Below are positions 49,670-59,370 of a DNA stretch of 64,000 nt, piece after piece. The notes under the pieces were generated by a model. That model did no database searches. It saw only the letters and a program-made list of their open reading frames with translations, and was not told the DNA's origin. Within the stretch, counting starts at the first letter, position 1; each line of letters opens with the position of its first letter. This DNA is from BOKV01 sp041739225 (GTDB taxonomy: Bacteria > Pseudomonadota > Alphaproteobacteria > Rhizobiales > Rhizobiaceae): assembly GCA_041739225.1 (NCBI GenBank), contig JBGSOG010000079.1, positions 1-64,000 of the forward strand, given 5' to 3'. The translations under genes were made by a program, and so were the position numbers.

Positions 49670-50476
49670 TCATGCCCCGGATGCCATCAGGAATTGCCTG
49701 AGGCGCTCCGAGCGGGTTTTTACGAAAAGTTCGGCCGGCGGGCCTTCCTCCTCGATCTTGCCCTGATGAAGGAAAATGACGTGGTTGGCCACGTCGCTTG
49801 CCATCTTCATGTCATGTGTAACGATAAGCATGGTGCGCCCTTCTTCGGCAAGAGCCTTGATAACACGAACGACTTCGCCCTGCAGTTCAGGGTCAAGTGC
49901 CGATGTGGGTTCGTCGAACAGCATCGCTGCCGGTTCCATGGCCAGTGCCCTGGCAATGGCCGCACGCTGTTGTTGGCCACCGGAAAGCTGGGAGGGATAG
50001 TTGTCGCATTTGTCGCCAATCCCAACCTTTGCCAACAGTGCCCGACCGAGATCTGCGGCCTGGCGGGGATCACGCCCAAGAACGGTTATGGGTGCTTCGG
50101 TGACATTTTGCAAAACTGTCAAATGCGACCACAAATTAAACTGTTGGAAGACCATGGACAGGTTTGTTCGCAGGCGACGCAACTGTGCGGCATCTGCTGG
50201 CCGGCGTTGAGCGCCCGTGTCTTTCCATTTGACAGGTTCGCCCTGGAAAATGATTTCGCCCTGCTGCGGGGTTTCCAGAAGGTTGGCACAACGCAGCAAG
50301 GTGCTTTTGCCCGATCCCGATGAACCGATAAGAGCCGTTACGTCGCCGCGCCTAGCGGCAAGGTCAACACCCTTGATGACTTCCAGGGATCCATAGGATT
50401 TGTGAATGCCGCGCAGTTCGATGACCGGCGTTTGTTGCACTTCGGTTTTGCTGGCGGCAGCTTGCCCGGCTGTCAT
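49670..50476 (-). CDS. polar amino acid ABC transporter ATP-binding protein
   Basis: A 268-residue HisP/GlnQ-type ATPase with Walker A LIGSSGSGKSTLLR, signature LSGGQQQRAAIARALAM and Walker B MLFDEPTSALDPE. First gene of the transporter operon. Divergent from the agmatinase gene with 204 bp between, so the transporter probably imports the substrate for that island. The N-terminal 20 residues are a polar lead. Confidence 0.93.
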   Translation of the reverse strand: MTAGQAAASKTEVQQTPVIELRGIHKSYGSLEVIKGVDLAARRGDVTALIGSSGSGKSTLLRCANLLETPQQGEIIFQGEPVKWKDTGAQRRPADAAQLRRLRTNLSMVFQQFNLWSHLTVLQNVTEAPITVLGRDPRQAADLGRALLAKVGIGDKCDNYPSQLSGGQQQRAAIARALAMEPAAMLFDEPTSALDPELQGEVVRVIKALAEEGRTMLIVTHDMKMASDVANHVIFLHQGKIEEEGPPAELFVKTRSERLRQFLMASGA

Positions 50477-50680
50477 GGAATGTCGTCACCCTTTGAACCA
50501 AGTCTGTTTTGAAATCACGAAGCCACAAGAGTTGCACAGTTGCGCAAACCATTGCAACCATTGAACCTCAAGTGCGGGATTGACGCAGAACGCTGCGGTT
50601 TCGCCGCTTTGCCAGCATTGCTGCAATCGGTGCAAAGCTGTATCCTGCATGGATCAGGATCTCTTTTCAGTGGGTAGCAA

Positions 50681-51736
50681 ATGGGCTTCGACAGCAAAAA
50701 ACTGGACGCGCTGAAAGCAAGGTATGACGGCGAGAACGCCGGCAAGGTCCACGATCCGAAATTTGCCGCGGTTGCCGCCAAAATCTTCACCAAGTCCGGC
50801 TCGCGCCCTGCGCCCTATGCCGGCATCCCGACGTTCCTGTATGCGCCACATCACCCGATCAATCCGGAGGCCGCGGACTTTGGCGATCTGCAGGTCGCCA
50901 TCACCGGCGTGCCGATGGACCTTGGTGTCACCAACCGCAATGGTGCGCGCTTCGGTCCGAGGGCGCTGCGCAACATCGAACGGGTCGGCCCCTACAATCA
51001 CGTGCTGGAATGCGCGCCGGTGCAGGAATTGCGGGTGGCCGATATCGGCGACACACCGCTTCGCAGCCGTTATTCCATCGATATGTGCATGGAAGACATC
51101 GAGGCATGGTTCAAACTGATCGTCGGGGCAGGCGTCATCCCGCTGGCGGTGGGCGGCGACCATTCCATCACGCAGGCAATCCTCAAGGCGGTTGGCCAAA
51201 AGCAGCCGGTGGGGCTTATCCACATTGATGCCCATTGCGACACCAGCGGTCCTTATGACCATTCAAAGTTTCACCATGGCGGCCCGTTTCGCAATGCGGT
51301 GCTTGACGGTGTGCTAGATCCGGAGCGAACCATCCAGATCGGCATTCGCGGTTCTTCCGAGTGGCTTTGGGAGTTTTCCCATGAAAGCGGGATGACCGTG
51401 ATCCATGCCGAGGAAATGCCGCAAATGGGCATACCTGCAATCATTGAAAAAGCCCGGGCAGTTGTTGGCGACATGCCATGCTACATTTCCTTTGATATCG
51501 ACAGCCTGGACCCGGCTTTTGCACCGGGTACCGGCACGCCGGAAGTGGGAGGGCCGTCCACGCGCGAAATCCAGGCCTTGCTGCGTGGCCTGAAGGGCCT
51601 CAACATTGTTGGCGGTGATGTTGTGGAAGTTGCCCCGCAATATGATTCGACAACCAACACCGCACATGCTGGTGCGCAGATACTTTTCGAAATTCTGAGC
51701 CTGATGGTGTTCAGCCCGTCAGTTCAGGCCAAATGA
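50681..51736 (+). CDS. agmatinase-family ureohydrolase
   Basis: A 351-residue ureohydrolase with all manganese ligands: GGDHS (His161), DAHCDT (Asp183, His185, Asp187) and FDIDSLDPAFAPGTGTPE (Asp272, Asp274). It would release urea from a guanidino compound. The family includes agmatinase, guanidinobutyrase, guanidinopropionase and related enzymes that cannot be separated by eye, so I give no symbol. It begins a run of same-strand catabolic genes, and RidA follows after a 30-bp gap. Confidence 0.88.
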   Translation: MGFDSKKLDALKARYDGENAGKVHDPKFAAVAAKIFTKSGSRPAPYAGIPTFLYAPHHPINPEAADFGDLQVAITGVPMDLGVTNRNGARFGPRALRNIERVGPYNHVLECAPVQELRVADIGDTPLRSRYSIDMCMEDIEAWFKLIVGAGVIPLAVGGDHSITQAILKAVGQKQPVGLIHIDAHCDTSGPYDHSKFHHGGPFRNAVLDGVLDPERTIQIGIRGSSEWLWEFSHESGMTVIHAEEMPQMGIPAIIEKARAVVGDMPCYISFDIDSLDPAFAPGTGTPEVGGPSTREIQALLRGLKGLNIVGGDVVEVAPQYDSTTNTAHAGAQILFEILSLMVFSPSVQAK

Positions 51737-51766
51737 AATCACGCCATTCAATTGAGAGAGACAAGC

Positions 51767-52111
51767 ATGAGCATCAAGAGAATTGAACCGGGCGCACGCA
51801 TGAGCCAGGCAGTGGTCAGCGGCGGCGTTGCCTACCTTGCCGGCCAAGTGGCGGAGGGTGCCAACGTCACCGAGCAAACAACCAAAATTCTTGCCGAAAT
51901 CGACCGGTTGCTGGCAATGGCGGGCAGCAGCAAGGCCAATTTGTTGTCGGCACAGATTTTCCTGTCCGACATCTCCACCTTTGGCGAGATGAACAAGGTT
52001 TGGGATGGATGGGTCGACAAAGCCAACGCGCCTGCCCGAGCGACAGTCGAGGCCAAATTGGCGACGCGCCAGTTTCTGGTCGAAATCATGGTCACGGCAG
52101 CGGTCGGGTAA
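51767..52111 (+). CDS. RidA family enamine/imine deaminase
   Basis: A 114-residue RidA (YjgF) protein from the ATG at 51767 (GAGAGA upstream). The catalytic Arg lies in DKANAPARATVEAKLATRQF; GGVAYLAGQVAE and LSAQIFLSDISTFGEMN are family segments. RidA hydrolyses reactive enamines/imines made by PLP enzymes or amine oxidases, which fits the aminotransferase and cyclodeaminase next to it. 6 bp lies before the next gene. Confidence 0.92.
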   Translation: MSIKRIEPGARMSQAVVSGGVAYLAGQVAEGANVTEQTTKILAEIDRLLAMAGSSKANLLSAQIFLSDISTFGEMNKVWDGWVDKANAPARATVEAKLATRQFLVEIMVTAAVG

Positions 52112-52117
52112 TTTTCA

Positions 52118-53056
52118 ATGTTGCTGCTGGATGCTGAACAAACCCGCCAAGCCCTGCCGTTCAAACCCCTGATCGACGCGTTGCGACAGATGTTTGCGCA
52201 GGGCTGCCACATGCCGGTTCGCCACCATCACACAGTGGGAGTACCCGGCGAGCCGGATGCAACATTGTTGCTGATGCCGGCCTGGCAAACGTCCCAATAC
52301 ATGGGGGTCAAGATTGCAGCGGTTTTTCCGGGCAATTCGGCGCGCAACATGGCGGCGGTCAATGCATCCTATGTGTTGATGAGTGCGCAAACCGGCGAGA
52401 CACTTGCGCTGATTGACGGCGGCGAGCTGACAGCACGACGTACCGCAGCTGCCTCGGCGCTTGCTGCGGATTATCTGGCGCGCAAGGATGCTTCGCATCT
52501 CGTTGTGGCCGGCACCGGCAGGTTGGCACTCAACCTTGTTGATGCGCATGCATCCGTCCGAAAAATCCGGCGGGTGACAATCTGGGGCCGCGACACCGCC
52601 AAGGCGATCGATGTGGCAAAGCGGGCCAGTGCGCTGGGTTTTGATGCCGACCATACCACAAACCTCGAGCAAGCCTGCGGCGAAGCCGACATTGTCTCAG
52701 TGGCCACACTTTCCAGCACACCGATCATTCAAGGCGAATGGCTGAAGCCGGGTGTTCATGTGGACCTGATCGGGGCATTTCGACCCGATACGCGCGAGAG
52801 CGACGACGAGGCAATGCGGCGGGCCAGTGTTTTCGTTGATACCCGCGCCGGCGCGACAAAAGAGGCTGGCGACATTGTGCTTGCGGTCAAATCAGGCGCA
52901 CTGAAGGAAGCTGATATCCGCGCCGATCTGTTTGAGCTTTGCCGGGGAGACCACAAAGGTCGCACGACAGACGGCGAAATCACCTTGTTCAAGTCTGTCG
53001 GGGCGGCACTGGAAGACCTCGCCGGGGCAATTTTGGCCTATCGGCGCAATGGCTGA
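52118..53056 (+). CDS. ornithine cyclodeaminase / mu-crystallin family protein
   Basis: A 312-residue OCD/Mu-crystallin family oxidoreductase. The NAD fold reads LVVAGTGRLALNLVDAH near residue 130 and the substrate region includes IDGGELTARRTAAASALAADYLA near 95. Family members include ornithine cyclodeaminase, alanine dehydrogenase, and imine reductases acting on cyclic or opine-type amines. In a ureohydrolase-RidA context it could reduce or deaminate a cyclic imine. Starts 6 bp after ridA. Confidence 0.88.
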   Translation: MLLLDAEQTRQALPFKPLIDALRQMFAQGCHMPVRHHHTVGVPGEPDATLLLMPAWQTSQYMGVKIAAVFPGNSARNMAAVNASYVLMSAQTGETLALIDGGELTARRTAAASALAADYLARKDASHLVVAGTGRLALNLVDAHASVRKIRRVTIWGRDTAKAIDVAKRASALGFDADHTTNLEQACGEADIVSVATLSSTPIIQGEWLKPGVHVDLIGAFRPDTRESDDEAMRRASVFVDTRAGATKEAGDIVLAVKSGALKEADIRADLFELCRGDHKGRTTDGEITLFKSVGAALEDLAGAILAYRRNG

Positions 53057-53066
53057 GGAAAACTTC

Positions 53067-54338
53067 ATGGAATACCCGCTTGACGCGGTGCGCAACCGCT
53101 TTCCTTCGCTTTTCTTGAAGGACGAAGGCAAACGCCGGATTTATCTGGACAATCCGGCTGGAACGCAGGTGCCCGCAAATGTCGGCGATGCCGTTCGCGA
53201 CGCCATTTTGTATCGCAATGCCAATCTTGGCGGCATGTTTGCCAGTTCCGTTCTTGCCGGCGAAGTTTGGGAAAATGCCCACAAGGCGATGGCGGATCTC
53301 CTTGGCGCAGACGGGCCGGAAGAAATCATCATCGGCCCCAACATGACGAGCCTGACGTTTCATTTGTCGCGCACCATTGGCCGCCAATGGGGACCGGGCG
53401 ATGAAGTGATCGTTACGCGCATGGACCATGAGGGCAATGTCGGTCCGTGGATGCAGATTGCGCAGGACAAGGGCGCCACAGTGCGATTTCTGCCGTTTTC
53501 AACCGACAGCTGGCAGGTTGAGGCCGACGCGCTGAAAGCCGCGCTAAACCCCGGCAAGACAAAATTGCTGGCGCTTTCTTATGCCTCCAACCTGACCGGG
53601 TCGATCAACCGGGTGAAGGAACTCACGGCAATTGCCAAGGCAGCCGGCGTGTTGGTTTATGTTGATGCCGTACAGTTCACGCCGCACGGTCTGGTGGATG
53701 TGAACGGCATCGGTTGCGATTTCCTCGCTTGCAGCGCTTACAAGTTTTTTGGACCGCATTTGGGCATCGTATGGGGAAAACGGGAAGTTTTCGAAAATCT
53801 GGTGCCTTACAAACTGCGATGCTCGACCAATGATCTGCCCGGTCGTCTGGAAACCGGTACGCCGCAAATCGAGTTGTTGGCGGGGTTGTCGGCTTCGGTC
53901 GAGCACTTCGTGGAAGTTGGCTCGGCTGCGGGAGGAACAGGGTCACGGCGCAGCCGGATCAAAACTGCGTATGGTGAAAGCATCAGGCATGAGAACACGC
54001 TTGCCCTGGCGCTGATCGAGGGGATCCAGCATCTGGATGGTGTGACCATCCACGGGATTTCCGATGAGTCTCGAATTGACGAGCGGGTGCCAACGGTCTC
54101 GTTCACGCTGGACGGCATAACACCCAGATCGCTGGTCGGCCTGTGCAATCAGGAAAACATCTTTTTCTGGTCGGGCCACAATTATGCGTGGGAAGTCGTG
54201 CACCAACTTGGCATTCCCGCATCAGAAGGCGTCGTACGCATTGGCATCGCCCACTACAACAGCATGGCCGAGATCAACGAAACCATCGACAGCCTGCACC
54301 GCAACGTCGCGATGCTGCGCCAACATCGCCATTCCTGA
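53067..54338 (+). CDS. class V aminotransferase / cysteine desulfurase-like PLP enzyme
   Basis: A 423-residue fold-type I PLP enzyme starting EYPLDAVRNRFPSLFLKDEGK (ATG at 53067, AGGA eight bases upstream; an ATG at 53049 overlaps the previous stop). RIYLDNPAGTQVP is the usual start of this cysteine desulfurase-like subgroup. The PLP Lys lies in ACSAYKFFGPHLGIVWG. The catalytic-Cys loop of true IscS/SufS is not evident, so transamination or C-S/C-N lyase chemistry on another amino compound is more likely. Position after the OCD gene suggests it acts in the same pathway. Confidence 0.85.
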   Translation: MEYPLDAVRNRFPSLFLKDEGKRRIYLDNPAGTQVPANVGDAVRDAILYRNANLGGMFASSVLAGEVWENAHKAMADLLGADGPEEIIIGPNMTSLTFHLSRTIGRQWGPGDEVIVTRMDHEGNVGPWMQIAQDKGATVRFLPFSTDSWQVEADALKAALNPGKTKLLALSYASNLTGSINRVKELTAIAKAAGVLVYVDAVQFTPHGLVDVNGIGCDFLACSAYKFFGPHLGIVWGKREVFENLVPYKLRCSTNDLPGRLETGTPQIELLAGLSASVEHFVEVGSAAGGTGSRRSRIKTAYGESIRHENTLALALIEGIQHLDGVTIHGISDESRIDERVPTVSFTLDGITPRSLVGLCNQENIFFWSGHNYAWEVVHQLGIPASEGVVRIGIAHYNSMAEINETIDSLHRNVAMLRQHRHS

Positions 54339-54396
54339 ATTTCATTGCGAAGTGTGAAAAATCGCGCAATCCTCCAAGCAATGGCAGGAGGAAGAT

Positions 54397-56004
54397 ATGG
54401 AATTCGATTATGTGATCGTTGGCGGAGGCTCGGCCGGTTCCACCCTTGCCAACCGGCTGAGCGCTGATGAAGCGGTAACCGTCTGCCTGATCGAAGCTGG
54501 CGGAAGCGGAAAGGACATTCTTGTTCGTACACCGCTAGGTGTGATTGCCATGTTGCCGGGACGTCCAAAGATCAACAATTGGGCATTTGAAACCACAGCC
54601 CAACCAGGGCTGAACGGGCGCAAGGGATTTCAACCACGCGGCAAGGCGCTGGGTGGCTCCAGTGCCATCAACGCCATGTTGTATGTGCGCGGACACCCGG
54701 ACGACTACAATGACTGGGCAGCCAACGGTGCCTCCGGCTGGAGCTGGAACGAAGTGCTGCCGTTCTTCAAGATGGCAGAAGGCAACAGCCGCAACAATGA
54801 TCCGCTGCATGGCACCAAGGGTCCGCTAAAAGTGGGCGAGCAACAAACGCCGCGGCCGATTTCTCGGGCTTTTGTTGATGCCTGCGAGGAAACACAGATC
54901 AACCGAAACGGCGATTTCAATGGCGAAACCCAGGAGGGGGCAGGGCTTTATCAGGTGACCCAGTTCTGGGACGGGCCAAAGCGCGGCGAGCGCTGCTCTG
55001 CAGCAGCGGCCTATCTTCACCCGGTAATGGACCGAAAAAACCTGCACGTGATTACCAAGGCCCATGCAACGAAGATCGAGACCACCGGACGAAGGGCTAC
55101 AGGCGTGTCTTATCGGCAAGGCGGCGCGATCAAAACCGTCCGGGCGCGGCGCGAGGTGCTGTTGTGCGGCGGCGCGTTCAATTCGCCGCAATTGCTGATG
55201 CTTTCAGGAATTGGTCCGGCTGCGAACCTTGCGGCGCACGGCATTGAGGTTCGGCATGATTTGCCGGGTGTGGGGCAAAACCTGCAAGACCATGTGGATT
55301 TCGTCATGCTGTGGAAATCACTCGATACCGGCATGCTGGGCCTGACACCGCGTGGTGCGCTCGACATCCTTTCGGCCATCTGGCAATGGCGCCGCGAAGG
55401 CACCGGCATGGCGGCAACGCCTGGTGCAGAATCGGGAGCATTCCTGCGGACAAGAAACGATTTGGGTCGGCCCGACGTGCAGTTGCATTTCGTAGCTGGC
55501 CTGGTGGATGACCATACCCGCAAGATCCACCTCGGGCATGGCTATTCCTGCCATGTTTGTGTCTTGCGGCCCCATTCGCGCGGCGATGTGCAACTGCAAA
55601 ATGCTGATCCGCTTTCACCACCGCGCATTGATCCGAACTACTTTGCCGATGAGCGCGACATGGCGACAATGCTGGCCGGAACGCGGCTGACACAGCGCAT
55701 CCTGGATGCTCCGGCGCTGGCGAAATATCGGCACAAGCAACTCTATCTCACTGGCCGCGAAAGTGACGATGAACTCGTCTCCCAAATCCGCTCGCGGGCT
55801 GACACGATCTATCATCCGGTAGGCACCTGCAGGATGGGACGCGATGAAATGGCGGTCGTGGATCCGACTTTGCGGGTTCGCGGCATGGACGGGCTTCGGG
55901 TCGTTGATGCTTCCGTGATACCGACACTTGTCGGTGGCAATACCAATGCGCCGACCATCATGATTGCCGAAAGAGCCGCGCATCTGATCCGAACAATGGC
56001 CTGA
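54397..56004 (+). CDS. GMC family FAD oxidoreductase (choline dehydrogenase-like)
   Basis: A 535-residue GMC oxidoreductase. FAD motif VIVGGGSAGSTLANRLS at residues 5-21; GMC signatures GKALGGSSAINAMLYVRG and GAFNSPQLLMLSGIGP; catalytic His region YHPVGTCRMG near the C-terminus. It oxidises a primary or secondary alcohol group to aldehyde or ketone, with choline, polyethylene glycol or amino-alcohols as typical substrates. GGAGGAAG just before the ATG gives a strong SD. Together with the ALDH and Fe-ADH genes further on it suggests an alcohol intermediate in the pathway. Confidence 0.92.
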   Translation: MEFDYVIVGGGSAGSTLANRLSADEAVTVCLIEAGGSGKDILVRTPLGVIAMLPGRPKINNWAFETTAQPGLNGRKGFQPRGKALGGSSAINAMLYVRGHPDDYNDWAANGASGWSWNEVLPFFKMAEGNSRNNDPLHGTKGPLKVGEQQTPRPISRAFVDACEETQINRNGDFNGETQEGAGLYQVTQFWDGPKRGERCSAAAAYLHPVMDRKNLHVITKAHATKIETTGRRATGVSYRQGGAIKTVRARREVLLCGGAFNSPQLLMLSGIGPAANLAAHGIEVRHDLPGVGQNLQDHVDFVMLWKSLDTGMLGLTPRGALDILSAIWQWRREGTGMAATPGAESGAFLRTRNDLGRPDVQLHFVAGLVDDHTRKIHLGHGYSCHVCVLRPHSRGDVQLQNADPLSPPRIDPNYFADERDMATMLAGTRLTQRILDAPALAKYRHKQLYLTGRESDDELVSQIRSRADTIYHPVGTCRMGRDEMAVVDPTLRVRGMDGLRVVDASVIPTLVGGNTNAPTIMIAERAAHLIRTMA

Positions 56005-56291
56005 GGGCAAAAATACGGGTTGCGTTGCAGCATCGCGGTCAGGTTGCGCCCTGGAGGCGCGCCTGACACAGATCAGCAGCCAAGCTGCGGAAAAACCACG
56101 AAATAACGGTTTGCCAGCAAACACTGCCTATTGTCGCCAGCCCCTACGAAGGTCTAGTCTTGCATCAGGAACCGGGGGACACCGCCGGTCCTGGAGCGAT
56201 TGTTTTGCGGAACGCCGGGAGCATCGGGGGCGGACTGCATGTTTTGTTCCATACAATGATCAACCCACAAACGGGACAAGAGGGATGAACC

Positions 56292-57851
56292 ATGAGCAGC
56301 CATGATTACACAGAAAAGCACAAGAAGGAGGACATGAAGGTCCTCCACGGCATGGGCTATGCCCAGGAGCTTTCACGTTCCATGTCGAAGTTTTCCAACT
56401 TTGCCATTTCCTTTTCCATCATCTGCATTCTTTCGGGCGGCATCAATTCGTTCGCCCAGGCGATCTCCTCCGTTGGCGGCGCGGGCGCCGGCATCGGCTG
56501 GATCGTCGGGTGCATGATTTCCGGCATGTTCGCGCTATCGATGGCGCAAATCGCTTCGGCCTTCCCTACTGCGGGCGGGCTTTATCACTGGGGCTCAATC
56601 CTTGGAAACCGCTTTTGGGGTTGGCTGACGGCATGGCTCAATCTTCTGGGCCTGATCACGGTTTTGGGTGCAATCAACATCGGAACGGCTTATTTCTTTG
56701 CCGGAACCTTCGGCCCAAGCTTCGGGTTTACGGGAACCGATGGACAGGTCGTAGGCTTCGTTGCGGTGATCACAATCGTCCAAGCAATCTTCAACCACAT
56801 CGGCATCAAGGCGACGACATTCCTGACGGACATCTCAGGTTACATCATCTTCGCGACCACTGCGGTTCTCGTGCTGGCCTGCCTCTACTTTGCGCCGGCT
56901 CTGGATTTCTCCCGGCTTTGGACCTTCACCAACTATTCCGGTGAAGCAGGCGGGAACGTCTTCCCGCAATCCGACAATGTGGGCTACCTGTTCCTGCTTT
57001 GCCTGTTGCTGCCGGTCTACACAATTACTGGTTATGACGCTTCGGCGCATACTTCGGAAGAAACCAAGAATGCCGCCAACTCGGTGCCTCAGGGCATCGT
57101 TTCGGCAGTTCTGTGGTCGTCGCTTGTCGGATGGGTCATGATTTGCGCCATCACGCTGGCGATCCCTGACATGAACGTTGCCGCGTCGAAGGGTTGGGGA
57201 ATGTTCTTCGACACCATCAACACCATTTTCCCGGCAGCACTGGCACAGGGTCTCTACTTCTTCATATTGATTGCGCAGCTGCTTTGCGGCCTTGCTACAG
57301 TGACATCTGCCAGCCGCATGCTCTTTGCATTCTCGCGTGATGATGGAATGCCATTCGGGTCAAAGGCACTGGCAAGTGTTTCGCCAAAATACCGCACCCC
57401 GGTCAATGCCATCTGGACTTCCACGGTATTGTGCATCCTTTATGTGCTGTTGGCCCTGTCAATCAAGGTGGGCGAAACATCGATCTACGTGATTGTCGTC
57501 AACTCGACACTCGTGTTCCTGTTCCTGTCGTTCACCATTCCGCTGGTTGCGGCAATGATGGCTTATGGTACCGCCAAGTGGCCAAACCCTGGTCCGTGGG
57601 CGATGTCAGCGGGTGTGTACAAGGCTGTTACCGTTCTGTCGGTGATTGGAATGGCGATCATCCTGTTCATCGCCGTTGCCCCGCCGAACGAGCGCGTTCT
57701 TTATGTCGTGGCTGGTTTCATCGCACTTGCGCTGATCTTGTGGTTTGCGGTGGAAAGCCGCCGCTTCCAGGGTCCGCCAATCGGAGAAGAAATCAAGAAA
57801 CGTCAAGCGGCAATTGCTGCGGCCGAGAAGGCAGTCGGCGAAAGCGCCTGA
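56292..57851 (+). CDS. APC family amino acid/amine permease
   Basis: A 519-residue permease with about 12 hydrophobic segments. Family signature: ELSRSMSKFSNFAISFSIICILSGGINSF, FPTAGGLYHWGSILGNRFWGWLTAWLNLLG and GYDASAHTSEETKNAANSVPQGI, the pattern of amine/ethanolamine/GABA permeases of the APC superfamily. It would import an amine (putrescine, ethanolamine or like). The start region is preceded by AGAGGG. Intergenic distance from the GMC gene is 287 bp, so it may have its own promoter. Confidence 0.9.
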   Translation: MSSHDYTEKHKKEDMKVLHGMGYAQELSRSMSKFSNFAISFSIICILSGGINSFAQAISSVGGAGAGIGWIVGCMISGMFALSMAQIASAFPTAGGLYHWGSILGNRFWGWLTAWLNLLGLITVLGAINIGTAYFFAGTFGPSFGFTGTDGQVVGFVAVITIVQAIFNHIGIKATTFLTDISGYIIFATTAVLVLACLYFAPALDFSRLWTFTNYSGEAGGNVFPQSDNVGYLFLLCLLLPVYTITGYDASAHTSEETKNAANSVPQGIVSAVLWSSLVGWVMICAITLAIPDMNVAASKGWGMFFDTINTIFPAALAQGLYFFILIAQLLCGLATVTSASRMLFAFSRDDGMPFGSKALASVSPKYRTPVNAIWTSTVLCILYVLLALSIKVGETSIYVIVVNSTLVFLFLSFTIPLVAAMMAYGTAKWPNPGPWAMSAGVYKAVTVLSVIGMAIILFIAVAPPNERVLYVVAGFIALALILWFAVESRRFQGPPIGEEIKKRQAAIAAAEKAVGESA

Positions 57852-57932
57852 TTTGCGAGATGATTTCCCGGCCGCCTCCAAAAGGGGCGGCCGGTCCTTT
57901 TTTCAACCCGGCAGCACAGCGAAAGAAATTCC

Positions 57933-59303
57933 ATGGCAGGCAATCTGACTTTTGAAGAACTCAAGAAAGCAACAAAAGCAGGCGACATTGACACTGTCCT
58001 TGTGTGCATTTCCGACATGCAGGGTCGGTTGATCGGCAAGCGGTTCCTTGCTTCGTTTTTCGTTGAAACGGGCTATGACGAAACGCATGGCTGCAACTAT
58101 TTGCTGGCCAATGACATCGATATGGAGCCGGTGCCGGGCTACAAGGCCGCCAGCTGGAACAAGGGTTACGGCGATTTCGTAATGAAACCGGACCTGACAA
58201 CGCTTCGGCACGTTCCATGGCTTGAAAAAACGGCACTGGTGCTCTGCGATGTGCAGGACCACCACCATCATGAAGATCTTCCGCACTCGCCGCGCGGCAT
58301 TTTGCGCAAGCAGGTTGAGCGGCTCAAGGAACGAGGCTACCTGGCCTATTTCGCGTCGGAACTTGAATTCTATCTCTTCGAAGAAACCTATGATTCAGCC
58401 CGCACCAAGAACTGGTCGCAGCTTGGCACAGCATCTCCGCACATTCAGGACTATGTGATTTCGCTGACCTCCAAGGAAGAGGAATACATGCGCGCGTTGC
58501 GCAACGGCCTCAATGGCGCGGGCATTCCGATCGAGAACTCCAAGGGCGAGTGGGGACCGGGGCAGGAAGAAATAAATGTGCGTTACGGCGAAGCGATCGA
58601 CATGGCGGACAACCATGTGATCATGAAAAACGGAGCCAAGGAAATCGCTGCCAGCCAAGGCAAAGCGGTCACTTTCATGGCCAAATACAATTACGGCCTC
58701 GCGGGGAGCTCGTCTCACATCCATAATTCGTTGTGGAGCGCGGACGGCAAAAAATCGCTGTTCCTCGACAAGAATGAGCCATTCGGGATGACACCGCTGA
58801 TGCGCCAGTGGGTGGCCGGGCAAATGAAATATGCCAAGGATTACACCTATTTTCTGGCCCCCTACATCAACTCTTACAAGCGCTTTCAGGTCGGCACTTT
58901 TGCGCCAACCAAGATTATCTGGTCCGATGACAATCGCACGGCAGGCTTCCGGCTTTGCGGGGCAGGGACCAAGGGTATCCGAATTGAGTGCCGGATCGGA
59001 GGCGCCGACCTGAACCCGTATCTGGCATTTGCCGCACTGATTGCAGCCGGACTTGCCGGGATTGACGAGAAGCTCGAATTGCAAAAACCGTTTGAAGGCG
59101 ACGCCTATGCCGGCGCCAAGCTGACGGAAATCCCGAAGACCCTGCGCGAAGCAATTGCAGCGCTGGAGAAGTCGAAAATGCTCGCTGCGGCATTTGGTGA
59201 ACATGCAATCGAGCATTATTTGCACACCGCACGCTGGGAGCAGTTTGAATACGACCGGCGGGTCACGGATTGGGAACTGGCAAGGGGCTTTGAGAGGTAC
59301 TAA
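57933..59303 (+). CDS. glutamine synthetase-like gamma-glutamyl-amine ligase
   Basis: A 456-residue GS-superfamily ligase without the N-terminal adenylylation features of GlnA. Catalytic-domain segments: YFASELEFYLFEE (Glu metal ligands), EWGPGQEEINVRYG, KYNYGLAGSSSHIHNSLW (His loop), and GFRLCGAGTKGIRIECRIGGADLNPYLAFAALIAAGL. It belongs with PuuA/IpuC/GMA-synthetase/GlnT-like enzymes that gamma-glutamylate amines. Encoded 81 bp after the amine permease; together they indicate import and gamma-glutamylation of an amine. The substrate could be putrescine, ethanolamine, isopropylamine or methylamine; not decidable here. Confidence 0.9.
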   Translation: MAGNLTFEELKKATKAGDIDTVLVCISDMQGRLIGKRFLASFFVETGYDETHGCNYLLANDIDMEPVPGYKAASWNKGYGDFVMKPDLTTLRHVPWLEKTALVLCDVQDHHHHEDLPHSPRGILRKQVERLKERGYLAYFASELEFYLFEETYDSARTKNWSQLGTASPHIQDYVISLTSKEEEYMRALRNGLNGAGIPIENSKGEWGPGQEEINVRYGEAIDMADNHVIMKNGAKEIAASQGKAVTFMAKYNYGLAGSSSHIHNSLWSADGKKSLFLDKNEPFGMTPLMRQWVAGQMKYAKDYTYFLAPYINSYKRFQVGTFAPTKIIWSDDNRTAGFRLCGAGTKGIRIECRIGGADLNPYLAFAALIAAGLAGIDEKLELQKPFEGDAYAGAKLTEIPKTLREAIAALEKSKMLAAAFGEHAIEHYLHTARWEQFEYDRRVTDWELARGFERY

Positions 59304-59313
59304 ATGCGTATAG

Positions 59314-59346
59314 TTAGTACCATACTAATAGTCACTTGAGGTGACT
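59314..59346. promoter_or_regulatory. two adjacent palindromes upstream of the toxin-antitoxin operon
   Basis: TTAGTA-CCA-TACTAA (59314-59328) and AGTCAC-TTGAG-GTGACT (59330-59346), 25-57 bp before the antitoxin ATG. Palindromes at this place commonly bind the antitoxin or TA complex for autoregulation. Confidence 0.65.
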
Positions 59347-59370
59347 TGACGTTTCAGTTAAGCTGATTGG

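Noticed and set aside
57900..59303. Housekeeping glutamine synthetase (glnA)
   Set aside because: The adenylylation Tyr segment and usual GlnA start are not seen, and the gene sits next to an amine permease, which fits a gamma-glutamyl-amine ligase instead.
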